A DNA stretch of 31,126 nucleotides from Bacillota bacterium (GTDB taxonomy: Bacteria; Bacillota; Clostridia; Christensenellales; Aristaeellaceae): assembly GCA_023413135.1 (NCBI GenBank), contig JAEZQK010000075.1:1-31126 (forward strand), written 5' to 3'. Under the pieces are notes generated by a model that saw nothing but the letters and a program-made list of their open reading frames with translations, did no database searches and was not told the DNA's origin. Below, in pieces: positions 7,220-15,383 of this stretch (positions are counted from its first letter, which is position 1; each line of letters opens with the position of its first letter). Made by a program: the position numbers and the translations under genes.

Positions 7220-8248
7220 ATGATGAAACCGCTGAAAACCGAGCGCATGATTCTTCGCAAATTCACGCAGGACGACTTTGAAGCTGTCCACAGCTATGCA
7301 AGCGTTCCGGAAAACATCATTTACATGATGTGGGGGCCCAATACGCAGGATGAGACGCGGGCATTTATCCATATGGCCATTTCAAAGGCGGAAGAAACCC
7401 CATGCATGAATTATCAGTATGCCGCCGTGCTGAAAGATAACGGCAAGCTCATCGGCGCCTGTAACCTTGCATTGTCAGGGGATGAAGCGGAAATCGGCTG
7501 GATATTGCACCGCGATTACTGGAAGCAGGGCTATGGGCCTGAAATGGGGAGGGCCATGCTGAAGCTTGGTTTTGAAGAGCTTCATCTGCACCGCATCATC
7601 GCCCATTGCGATGCGGAAAATTACGGATCCTATCGGGTGATGGAGAAGATCGGTATGCGCCGCGAGGGATTGTTTATAGAAGGCCGCCCGGCGAATAAGC
7701 TATCCAATAAAAAATACGGCGATGAATTAACCTATGCCATCCTGAAAGAGGAATGGGATGTCCTAAAAGAAATCAAATATTATAACGCCCTCCCATTTGA
7801 GTTTGAAGGATTTGCCGAGCTGCCGGAGCAGAGCGGCGGCGAAATTTACCTTGTCTGCACGGCGAAAAAACCGGCCATTCCCGAAAAGAAATATGTACCC
7901 GCCTATGAATTTGCCATCTGCAAAGGCGGAGAAAAAATCGGCGAAATCAACCTTCGGATCGGATATACCGATGGGCTGTATTACGGCGGGCAGATAGGTT
8001 ACGGGATCGATGAAAAACACCGCGGCAACGGATACGCGGCCAGCGCCTGCCGTTTGCTCCTGCCTGTCGCAAAAGCCCACGGCATGAAAAAGCTGTTGAT
8101 CACAAACAACCAAACAAATACCGCATCAAGGCGTGTCTGCGAAAAACTTGGCGCGCGGCTTTTGCGCCTTGCCCGGCTGCCCGAGTGGCATGAACTGTAT
8201 AAACAGGGCAACCGGTTTGAGAATATATTCGAATGGAGTGTGGAGTAA
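7220..8248 (+). CDS. Tandem GNAT N-acetyltransferase
   Basis: This 342-residue protein contains two GNAT units. The first (about 1-175) is RimJ/RimL-like, opening LKTERMILRKFTQDDFEAV, with the acetyl-CoA loop in DYWKQGYGPEMGRAM and the LHRIIAHCDAENYGS strand. The second (about 215-342) has HRGNGYAASACRLLLPVA as its pyrophosphate loop, followed by NTASRRVCEKLGA. Such proteins acetylate amines of small molecules or protein N-termini; antibiotic modification is one possibility but is not shown by sequence. GGAGG lies eight bases before the first ATG. A terminator and short ORF directly upstream suggest attenuation. A strong terminator follows the stop. Confidence 0.85.
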   Translation: MMKPLKTERMILRKFTQDDFEAVHSYASVPENIIYMMWGPNTQDETRAFIHMAISKAEETPCMNYQYAAVLKDNGKLIGACNLALSGDEAEIGWILHRDYWKQGYGPEMGRAMLKLGFEELHLHRIIAHCDAENYGSYRVMEKIGMRREGLFIEGRPANKLSNKKYGDELTYAILKEEWDVLKEIKYYNALPFEFEGFAELPEQSGGEIYLVCTAKKPAIPEKKYVPAYEFAICKGGEKIGEINLRIGYTDGLYYGGQIGYGIDEKHRGNGYAASACRLLLPVAKAHGMKKLLITNNQTNTASRRVCEKLGARLLRLARLPEWHELYKQGNRFENIFEWSVE

Positions 8249-8269
8249 GAGAACTCCTACTTCTTCATT

Positions 8270-8302
8270 CCCTTGAAACCAAAAGGTTTCGGGGGATTTT
8301 TT
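8270..8302 (+). terminator. Intrinsic terminator after GNAT gene
   Basis: An 11-pair stem CCCTTGAAACC/GGTTTCGGGGG (two G-U pairs) with loop AAAA is followed by ATTTTTTG. It separates the acetyltransferase from the sugar-uptake promoter. Confidence 0.85.
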
Positions 8303-8332
8303 GTTGCATTTATCAAAACAAAAAAATGATAC

Positions 8333-8370
8333 CTTCGTAAAATACGAAGTGTTTTCATATCGCTTACGAA
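8333..8370 (+). promoter_or_regulatory. Candidate activator site of sugar-uptake operon
   Basis: A perfect inverted repeat CTTCGTA-AAA-TACGAAG is centred about 46 bases before the expected transcription start. TACGAA recurs in direct orientation 22 bases downstream (8365-8370), close to two helical turns. This fits a site for the AraC-type regulator encoded at 13944, but the assignment is inference. Confidence 0.45.
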
Positions 8371-8380
8371 CAACTATACT
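8352..8380 (+). promoter_or_regulatory. Promoter of the sugar-uptake operon
   Basis: TTTTCA, 17 bases, TATACT, with a weak -35 hexamer as expected for an activator-dependent promoter. The first permease start lies about 39 bases downstream. Confidence 0.55.
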
Positions 8381-8418
8381 GTAATCATTAATAACAGAAT
8401 GACTGCTTGGAGGAACCT

Positions 8419-9396
8419 ATGAGCATGGAGCATGCCGGCCTCAAGCATAAGGGTCCGCTATCCCCCTCCGCTTTCCCCCGCAAGCGGCCGGGGTTTTGGC
8501 TGCGCTTCATTCGGCAATGGGGCCTTCAAATCATGGTGATCCCCGGTATCCTGTGGATGCTTGTGTTCAACTATCTGCCCATGGGCGGCATCGTCATGGC
8601 CTTCAAGAACTTCCGTCTCTCCTACAAGTCCATTTTTCAGGGGGCATGGGTGGGGGCCGATAATTTTCTGGAATTTTTCAAGGATGATTATTTTGCCGTC
8701 ACGATGATCAACACCCTTGGCATCAGTGCGCTGCGGCTGTTGATCGGCTTTCCGCTGCCCATTTTGTTTGCGCTGCTATTAAATGAACTGCGCAACATGC
8801 GCTTCAAAAAAATTGTGCAGACGGTGTCCTATCTGCCCCACTTTCTGTCCTGGGTGGTGCTGGGTGGCATCATGATCACATGGCTGAGCAAGGCCGGCGT
8901 CATCAACGACGTGCTCCTCGCCTTGGGCATTTTGAAAGAACCTGTTTCCTTCCTGGGCAGGCCCTCCTACTTCTGGGGGCTGGCGCTGATTTCCGACACC
9001 TGGAAAGAACTGGGCTGGTCTGCCATCATTTATCTGGCCGCCATCGCCAGCGTGGATCAGGAAATGTACGAAGCCGCCACGGTGGACGGGGCCTCCAAGT
9101 TTAAAAAAATGTGGTTTATTACGCTCCCGGCCATTAAAGGGACGATTGCCATCCTGTTCATACTGGCGGTATCCGGTGTGCTCAACTCCAATTTCGACCA
9201 GATGCTGATTTTGAAAAATGCATTGAACGCCGAGAGTTCCACGGTGCTGGACATCCATGTATATGAAATGGGCATGGGCAAGGGCCGCTTCGGTTACGCC
9301 ACGGCCATCGGCCTGTTTAAATCGGTGATCGGCACCATACTGCTGGTGTCCGCCAACTTCGTATCCAAGCGGATGCAGGGAAGATCCCTGTTTTAA
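8419..9396 (+). CDS. Carbohydrate ABC transporter permease, LplB type
   Basis: This 325-residue inner-membrane permease has about six hydrophobic segments. The N-terminal part (MVIPGILWMLVFNYLPMGGI, about 38-57) and the cytoplasmic coupling loop EAATVDGASKFKKMWFITLP (EAA motif) place it with LplB-type permeases of oligosaccharide importers. It would pair with the next gene's product as a heterodimer. GGAGG lies five bases before the ATG at 8419; a second ATG at 8425 is possible. No ATPase gene accompanies the operon, which is usual because these systems share an MsmK/UgpC-type ATPase encoded elsewhere. The transported sugar is not determined. Confidence 0.9.
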   Translation: MSMEHAGLKHKGPLSPSAFPRKRPGFWLRFIRQWGLQIMVIPGILWMLVFNYLPMGGIVMAFKNFRLSYKSIFQGAWVGADNFLEFFKDDYFAVTMINTLGISALRLLIGFPLPILFALLLNELRNMRFKKIVQTVSYLPHFLSWVVLGGIMITWLSKAGVINDVLLALGILKEPVSFLGRPSYFWGLALISDTWKELGWSAIIYLAAIASVDQEMYEAATVDGASKFKKMWFITLPAIKGTIAILFILAVSGVLNSNFDQMLILKNALNAESSTVLDIHVYEMGMGKGRFGYATAIGLFKSVIGTILLVSANFVSKRMQGRSLF

Positions 9397-9417
9397 GTTC
9401 CGGAAGGGGGAAGCCAC

Positions 9418-10362
9418 ATGCTTAAGGAAAAAGTGAATACGCATAAACCGGCCCCTTTCCCGCGGCACCGCAAGCACATCCGGGAAACGACGGGCGAGCG
9501 GATATTCAGCGTTATCAATATCCTCATTATGCTGGTCATCGCTTTTCTTTCGCTTTACCCCATCTGGTACGTGTTCGTCAATTCCTTCAACGATGCCAAC
9601 GACGCCATGCTGGGGCGCATCTATTGGTGGCCCAGGGTGTTTTCACTGGAAAATTACAAGGCAGTATTCAGGGATGCCACGGTGTTCAGGGCTTATACCA
9701 TCACAGTGCTCCGAACGGTGATCGGCACGGTGTTAAGCGTTCTGTTTACCTCCATGGTATCCTATGCCTTATCCAAACCCTACCTGATGCTCAGAAAAAC
9801 TTACCTGCTTATCGGCACCATCACCCTGTTCTTCGGCGGCGGGCTGATCCCTTACTTTCTGGTACTGAAAAGCCTTGGGCTGCTCAACAACTTCCTGGTT
9901 TACATCATCCCCGCGATGTTCAGCTTTTTCAACCTTCTGATCTTCATGAGCTTCTTTCGGGAGCTGCCCGCGGCGCTGGAGGAATCGGCGCGGATCGACG
10001 GTGCCAGCGATATCCGCATTTTTGCGAGTATCATCTTTCCCCTGTCCACCCCCGTCCTGGCTACCATCGCGCTCTTTAACGGCGTGCACCACTGGAACGA
10101 TTACTTTTCCGGCGTGATGTATATGACCAACCGGCCCGACCTGGAACCGATCCAAACCTACCTGTACAGGGTCATTGCCCAGACTTCCGCCCAGGACATC
10201 CGCTCCGCCGCAGGGGCGGAGGTAGTTTCCAAAAACCTTACCACCTCCACCGCCGTCAAGCTGGCCACCATGGTCATCACCACCCTGCCCATCGTATGCG
10301 TATATCCGTTTTTGCAAAAGTATTTCATCAAGGGCATGCTGCTGGGCGCCATCAAGGAATGA
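9418..10362 (+). CDS. Carbohydrate ABC transporter permease, YtcP type
   Basis: The second permease of the importer has 314 residues and about six transmembrane helices, starting at about 31 (FSVINILIMLVIAFLSLYPI). The EAA loop reads EESARIDGASDIRIFASIIF. The C-terminus ending KYFIKGMLLGAIKE is typical of the family's partner subunit to LplB. Its start lies 21 bases after the previous stop, behind GGAAGGGGG, so it is co-transcribed. Together with the LplB-like subunit and the binding protein it would import an oligosaccharide, possibly the GH5 substrate. Confidence 0.9.
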   Translation: MLKEKVNTHKPAPFPRHRKHIRETTGERIFSVINILIMLVIAFLSLYPIWYVFVNSFNDANDAMLGRIYWWPRVFSLENYKAVFRDATVFRAYTITVLRTVIGTVLSVLFTSMVSYALSKPYLMLRKTYLLIGTITLFFGGGLIPYFLVLKSLGLLNNFLVYIIPAMFSFFNLLIFMSFFRELPAALEESARIDGASDIRIFASIIFPLSTPVLATIALFNGVHHWNDYFSGVMYMTNRPDLEPIQTYLYRVIAQTSAQDIRSAAGAEVVSKNLTTSTAVKLATMVITTLPIVCVYPFLQKYFIKGMLLGAIKE

Positions 10363-10402
10363 TACCGGGCAATCACCCGGTAGCAAATAGAGGAGGTATT
10401 GT

Positions 10403-12031
10403 ATGAAGAACCTAAAGCGCATCGTTGTTGTGCTTCTCATGCTGGCACTGCTTGTTCCGGCGGGCGGGATCGCCCTGGCCGAAACAAAGACGGAGCCGGG
10501 CTTTAAGAAGGACACGAGCCCCATCACCCTGGATTGGTACATCAACTTCAACTGGTTCGGAACGCCCTGGGATACGCGCCTCTTCCCCGCCACGGTTACA
10601 AAGGAGACCGGCGTGAGCATCAACTTCATCTCCCCTGCCGGCAACGCGGACGACAAATTGAATTCCCTGATCGTCAGCGATGAGCTGCCCGACCTGATCA
10701 CCCTGGACTGGACGGCAGGCCAGATCCGTGAAATGATCGACGGCGACATGCTCTATCCCCTGGACGAGCTTGCCAAAGAGTACGACCCCTACTTCTTTGA
10801 GGTGGCCGTGCCCTCGCGCCTCAACTGGTATACCCAGCCCGACGGCCATGTATATGGTTATCCCAACTCCTCCTACACGCCGGAAGACTACGAGAAGTAT
10901 GATACGCTGACCGCCAACTACTCCTTCCTGGTACGCAAGGACATGTACGAGGCCATCGGCAGCCCGGACATGACCACACCTGAAGGCTTTGTGGCGGCCA
11001 TCAAAAAGGCCAAGGAAATGTTCCCGGACGTGAACGGGCAGCCGATCATCCCGCTGGGCTCCCATCCCTTCGGCACCACGGGCTGCTTGTCCTTTGACGA
11101 CATGCTCTCCTGCTTCCTTGCCATCCCCTATGTCAATGAGGACGGCTCCTACCACGACCGGGTCACCGATCCGGAGTATGTCCGCTGGCTCAAGGCGTTC
11201 CGTGAACTGGGCGCTGAAGGCTACCTGGAGGATGATATCTTCATCGACCAGCGTGACCAGATATCCGAGAAGATCGCCCAGGGCCGGTACTTCGCATTGA
11301 TTTACCAGAACTCCGACCTGACCGACCAGCAGAAGATCCTTTGGGATTCCACGCCTGACAGCCCCGGTTCCAAAGCGTATACGGCCATCGACGGGCCCAA
11401 GAACTCCAAGGGCGCGGCGTATACGCTGCCCGGCGGCAGCATCAACGGCTGGACGCTGACGCTGATCTCCAAGAATTGCGAAAAACCCGAGCGGGCCATT
11501 AGTTTCCTGAGCTACCTGATGAGCGAGCATGGCCAGCACCTGATCTGGATGGGCGGCCCCCAGGGTGAGGTGTGGGACTTCAACGAGGCCGGCGTGCCCC
11601 AGTGGCTGCCGGAGATTCAGGAACTGTACAATACCAAGCGGTCCGGCCCGGGCGGCTTTGACGAGACTATCGGTGGCGACGCCAATTACTGGATGCTGAT
11701 GGACAGCCCCATGGGTGCCACATGGAAGGGCGACTTCGTAGAGCACATCCGCCAGCTCAAGAACTGGACCAAGCCCTTTGTGACTTACCTGGGCCAGTAT
11801 ACCGGCGTCACCTTTGTCCTGGATACGAAGGAGGCCAACGCCGACCTGAAAATCGACAACGAGTGGGGCCTGACGCTGCCCAAGCTGCTCCTGGCGGAAA
11901 GCGAGGAGGCGTTTGACAAGGTCCTGAGTGAGTTTGTCTTAAAGCGCGATGAGTACGGCTTTGACCTGGTAAAGGCCGAGACCGAGCGCCAGATCAAGTC
12001 GAATATCGAGAAACTGGGGCTGGACAAGTAA
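10403..12031 (+). CDS. Extracellular solute-binding protein of sugar ABC importer
   Basis: This 542-residue binding protein belongs to the long LplA-like family that accompanies LplB/YtcP permeases. It begins with a signal peptide (about 1-26, RIVVVLLMLALLVPAGGIALA). No lipobox cysteine follows, unlike most binding proteins of Gram-positive cells, so it appears to have a type I cleavage site after ALA. The mature region has the family layout with early ITLDWYINF, central GQPIIPLGSHPFG and the late segment WTKPFVTYLGQYTG. AGGAGG lies seven bases before the ATG. A perfect 12-pair hairpin follows the stop, which may set the ratio between this gene and the kinase gene. Confidence 0.85.
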   Translation: MKNLKRIVVVLLMLALLVPAGGIALAETKTEPGFKKDTSPITLDWYINFNWFGTPWDTRLFPATVTKETGVSINFISPAGNADDKLNSLIVSDELPDLITLDWTAGQIREMIDGDMLYPLDELAKEYDPYFFEVAVPSRLNWYTQPDGHVYGYPNSSYTPEDYEKYDTLTANYSFLVRKDMYEAIGSPDMTTPEGFVAAIKKAKEMFPDVNGQPIIPLGSHPFGTTGCLSFDDMLSCFLAIPYVNEDGSYHDRVTDPEYVRWLKAFRELGAEGYLEDDIFIDQRDQISEKIAQGRYFALIYQNSDLTDQQKILWDSTPDSPGSKAYTAIDGPKNSKGAAYTLPGGSINGWTLTLISKNCEKPERAISFLSYLMSEHGQHLIWMGGPQGEVWDFNEAGVPQWLPEIQELYNTKRSGPGGFDETIGGDANYWMLMDSPMGATWKGDFVEHIRQLKNWTKPFVTYLGQYTGVTFVLDTKEANADLKIDNEWGLTLPKLLLAESEEAFDKVLSEFVLKRDEYGFDLVKAETERQIKSNIEKLGLDK

Positions 12032-12047
12032 CTAAACCTACCAAAAT

Positions 12048-12081
12048 GGCAACCCGGCAGACTTTGCTTTGCCGGGTTGCC
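12048..12081 (+). terminator. Hairpin after binding-protein gene (weak terminator or mRNA stabiliser)
   Basis: GGCAACCCGGCA/TGCCGGGTTGCC is a perfect 12-pair stem with a 10-base loop. No U-run follows, so it may protect the upstream mRNA 3' end or terminate only partly. Its right arm overlaps the -35 region of the kinase promoter. Confidence 0.55.
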
Positions 12082-12104
12082 GATGTATATAAATATGGTA
12101 TAAT
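12077..12104 (+). promoter_or_regulatory. Promoter of the sensor kinase gene
   Basis: TTGCCG, 16 bases, and a consensus TATAAT lie 37 bases before the kinase ATG, giving the two-component genes and GH5 their own expression. Confidence 0.55.
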
Positions 12105-12141
12105 TGGTATATCAGGATAAAACTGGGCCGGTGAGAAGTGC

Positions 12142-13947
12142 ATGAAAAAGATCCTCCGCTCCATCGCGGGATGGAAGCTGAACAAGAAGTTCACGCTGAT
12201 CATCTTTCTGATCGTTTTCATCCCCGTAATGGCCTTGACCACCATTTTGTTCAGCACCACCCGGCAGACACTGATCCGTGAAAGGATCGGCAGCATCCGC
12301 CTGGACATGGAGCAGATGCATGCGCGCATCCAAAAAACCGTGGATGTGTGCCAAATCACCACCCATGCGTTTTGCAGCAACGCCAGTTTGCTATCCTACC
12401 TTCGCCGCGTCAAAGCCGGTGAGTCCATTGCCGTTATGGAAAGCCTCGATTTTTTCCGAAGCGACATCTCCACGCTGGGCAAAATGATGTACGCCAACCC
12501 ATACCTATATCAAATCCGGGTATACGCCGACAGCGGCACCATGCCGGAGATGATGCCCATCCTCTACAGGACCGACAGGATGTTAAGGCTCGGCTGGGCC
12601 CAGGAACCGTACCTGTCGGGAGGGTGGCATTTCAACTATTCTGACAAGCTTTTTCCCGATTACATTACTAACCAGACCAAGCATCTGATGTCCCTGGTCA
12701 CCACCATCATCGACCCTATTGCCGGGGAAGTGGGCATCGTGGAAACGGCGGTGCTGATGGACAATATGCTCCCCGGCCTGTTTTCTGCCGGCCCCTTAAG
12801 TTTTTTGTGTTTTGTAAGCGGCAACAGCAACCGCTACTATGACGACAGCCCATCAACGCCATGGCCTGCCCATATCGATGAAATCCTTTCCATGTCGGAG
12901 GTCGGGCAAAAAGCGGCCTATGAGCAGCGCAGACTTAACGGGCAGGAAGTGGTGCTGGCTACATTGCCTATTCCGGAATTATCGGGAAGGCTTGTGCAGG
13001 TGGTATCCCTGGAGCCGGAGCTTTCTTCCATCCGGCGGCAGCTTGTTGTGTTTTACGTATGCATGGCGGTATTCCTTGCAGCACTGGCCATCATCATCAA
13101 CCAGGTGGTCAAGGCGGTGCTCCGGCGCTTCCACGCCGTGACCGACGCAATCGGGGAAGTGCAGAAGGGAAACCTGAACGTCATCATGCCCCATAGCGGC
13201 AGCGACGAGGTTTCCCATATGGCGGTCCAGATCAACAAAATGCTGGACAAGATCAAGCAGCTCATGGAAGACAACACCAAGCGGGAGCTGCTTGCAAAAA
13301 ACGCGGAAATCAGGGCGCTGCAAAACCAGATCAACGCCCATTTTATCTATAACGTGCTGGAATCCATCAAAATGACAGCGGAGGTGGAGGAAAAGTACGA
13401 AATCGCCAACGCTGTCACGGCACTGGGCAAGCTGCTCCGCTACAGCATGAAATGGGCTTCCCAAAGCGTGACGGTGAAAGAGGAAATTGAATACATCCGC
13501 AACTATGTGGCGCTGATCAATCTGCGGTTCGAGTATAGCATATTCCTATCCCTGCGCATCCCGGAGGAGATCCTGTGTCAGAAGATCCCTAAAATGTCCC
13601 TGCAGCCCATTGTGGAAAATGCCATCTGCCACGGCCTGGAGCAGATGGCGCAGGACGCCTACATATACATGAAAGGCACTATCGAGGGCGGCGACTGCCT
13701 GATCGAAATCACCGATCCGGGCCGAGGCATGTCCGGGGAGCAGCTTCAAACGCTTCACAAAAAACTGTCCGGGGAGCTGGACACCGGCGGCGGGGCAGGC
13801 AACGGCATCGGGCTCAAAAACGTGCAGGACCGCCTGCGTATCACCTTCGGGGAAAACTATGGGCTGACCATCCTATCCAAGCAGGACTACTATACCAAGG
13901 TCATCGTGAGGATACCGCTGCATGAAGGGTTGGAGGCGCGATCATGA
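12142..13947 (+). CDS. YesM-type sensor histidine kinase
   Basis: This is a 601-residue membrane kinase. TM1 is at about 17-38 and an extracellular Cache-like sensor region at about 39-298. TM2 lies at about 299-322, followed by a HAMP domain (about 320-375). The histidine kinase motif ALQNQINAHFIYNVLESIK carries the phospho-acceptor H400. An HATPase domain follows with the N box SLQPIVENAICHGLE, DPGRGMS and GNGIGLKNVQDRL. The usual QINPHFLYN is QINAHFIYN here. It would phosphorylate the regulator encoded next, whose start overlaps its stop by ATGA. The location between the importer and GH5 suggests that it senses the imported glycan. Confidence 0.9.
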   Translation: MKKILRSIAGWKLNKKFTLIIFLIVFIPVMALTTILFSTTRQTLIRERIGSIRLDMEQMHARIQKTVDVCQITTHAFCSNASLLSYLRRVKAGESIAVMESLDFFRSDISTLGKMMYANPYLYQIRVYADSGTMPEMMPILYRTDRMLRLGWAQEPYLSGGWHFNYSDKLFPDYITNQTKHLMSLVTTIIDPIAGEVGIVETAVLMDNMLPGLFSAGPLSFLCFVSGNSNRYYDDSPSTPWPAHIDEILSMSEVGQKAAYEQRRLNGQEVVLATLPIPELSGRLVQVVSLEPELSSIRRQLVVFYVCMAVFLAALAIIINQVVKAVLRRFHAVTDAIGEVQKGNLNVIMPHSGSDEVSHMAVQINKMLDKIKQLMEDNTKRELLAKNAEIRALQNQINAHFIYNVLESIKMTAEVEEKYEIANAVTALGKLLRYSMKWASQSVTVKEEIEYIRNYVALINLRFEYSIFLSLRIPEEILCQKIPKMSLQPIVENAICHGLEQMAQDAYIYMKGTIEGGDCLIEITDPGRGMSGEQLQTLHKKLSGELDTGGGAGNGIGLKNVQDRLRITFGENYGLTILSKQDYYTKVIVRIPLHEGLEARS

Positions 13948-15383
13948 ATACGCTGTTGATTGTGGAGGATGAAAAAAAGATCCGCCAGGGTATACGCACC
14001 ATGGCACTTAGGTCCGGGATCAAAGTGGAGCGCATCGTAGAATGCGTGGATGGTGAAAAAGCGCTGGATGTGATCAAAAGGGAGCCGGTAGATGTGATGA
14101 TTACAGACATCCGCATGCCCCGCATGGACGGCATTTCGCTGGTAAAAAGCATGCAAAGCTGCCACCAGGCGCCCCTGACCATTGTATTGAGCGGCTACGA
14201 CGATTTTACCTACGCTGTAGAGCTCATGCGCTGCGGCGTGCGGGAATATATTTTGAAGCCCGTGGACCGGGAACAGCTTTTCACCGCGCTTTTAAAGATG
14301 GAGGCGGAGATTGCAAAAAGGCAGGCAGCCCGGGAAAAGACACTGCAATTGAACCGCCAGCAACTGAAATATCTGATGCTGAACAAGGAAATCACAAGGG
14401 AAGAGCTGGACGTGATTACCGATCAGTTTACCCACAGCTTTTTCAGCCTCGCCTATGTCGTCTGCTGCGCCGCGCCTTATGCCCCGGATGTGGAGAAGAT
14501 GGACGGCATTCTTCCTTTGGGCAACGTGGAGGGCATGGCCGTGTACCTGGCTGAGAGTACCCGGCAGGATGTTCTTTTGAGCGAAAAGTATTGTGGCATG
14601 GGCGCCGGTGTAAGCCCTCCCCACCGGAGCCTCACAGAAGTACGCACCGCCTATGAAGAAGCGGTGAAGGCCCGAAGGCAAGCCTTTGCCAAATGCCTTC
14701 AGTCAGCCGTCTATGACGGAAAAATCCCGCCGGGTGCGCCGCTTTACGAGGAAGCGGTGGAACGCATTCTTCTCCTGACCGGGGCGGGCAAGGCGGAAGA
14801 GGCGGTCCATCACATGGAACAGATCATAAAGGACGTCATGAATGGCGCCACCGATGTAAATGATTATGCGCTGCGTATGAAATCCCTGGCGGATATGATC
14901 ACGTCCCGCTGGGGGCACTTGCCTGCCGCCTCCGAAAGGGCATGGGAGCCTGTGCGCAGCGTATTTTCCCACCGCAACATACAGGGTCATTTTCAGGCGT
15001 TTCAAACGTGCATAAATAGCTTGCACCAGCAAATGAAAAACGAGGAAGAGTTAAGCCGCGCCAAGGAAAAAATGCGGCTGGCGCTTTCCTACATGCAGGA
15101 GAATTTTCAAAAGGGCCTCAATATGGCCATGGTATCCAATCACGTTTCCATGAATTATTCCCAGTTCTCCAATGCCTTCAAGGAATACACGGGCATGAAT
15201 TTCAGCCATTATCTTCAGGAACTGCGGATGACCCAGGCCAAGCGCCTTTTACGCACCACGGACATGAAGGTGTTTGAAGTCAGCTGGAGAGTAGGATACG
15301 GCAATGAAAAGCACTTTATGAAAACGTTCAGGGCCATGTGCGGCGTATCGCCTACAGAATACCGCAGGGAGGGGATTTCATAA
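13944..15383 (+). CDS. YesN-type response regulator with AraC DNA-binding domain
   Basis: This 479-residue regulator begins with a receiver domain (about 1-120), with acidic residues E8, D9 and the phospho-acceptor D55 in MITDIRMPRMDG, and K105 in LKPVDREQL. A poorly conserved linker fills the middle. The C-terminal AraC domain (about 380-475) has two helix-turn-helix motifs, NMAMVSNHVSMNYSQFSNAF and EVSWRVGYGNEKHFMKTFR. The start overlaps the kinase stop by ATGA. It is probably an activator of the importer operon, for which an inverted repeat and a 22-base-spaced direct repeat stand before the 8352 promoter. Confidence 0.9.
   Translation: MNTLLIVEDEKKIRQGIRTMALRSGIKVERIVECVDGEKALDVIKREPVDVMITDIRMPRMDGISLVKSMQSCHQAPLTIVLSGYDDFTYAVELMRCGVREYILKPVDREQLFTALLKMEAEIAKRQAAREKTLQLNRQQLKYLMLNKEITREELDVITDQFTHSFFSLAYVVCCAAPYAPDVEKMDGILPLGNVEGMAVYLAESTRQDVLLSEKYCGMGAGVSPPHRSLTEVRTAYEEAVKARRQAFAKCLQSAVYDGKIPPGAPLYEEAVERILLLTGAGKAEEAVHHMEQIIKDVMNGATDVNDYALRMKSLADMITSRWGHLPAASERAWEPVRSVFSHRNIQGHFQAFQTCINSLHQQMKNEEELSRAKEKMRLALSYMQENFQKGLNMAMVSNHVSMNYSQFSNAFKEYTGMNFSHYLQELRMTQAKRLLRTTDMKVFEVSWRVGYGNEKHFMKTFRAMCGVSPTEYRREGIS

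Noticed and set aside
10412..11746. Long antisense frame (444 codons) inside the binding-protein gene
   Set aside because: The binding protein is well supported on the plus strand by signal peptide, operon context and ribosome site.
13321..13350. Possible defective kinase H box (QINAHFIYN instead of QINPHFLYN)
   Set aside because: The phospho-acceptor histidine and all ATP-binding motifs are kept, and I believe this variant exists in related kinases; not evidence of inactivity.
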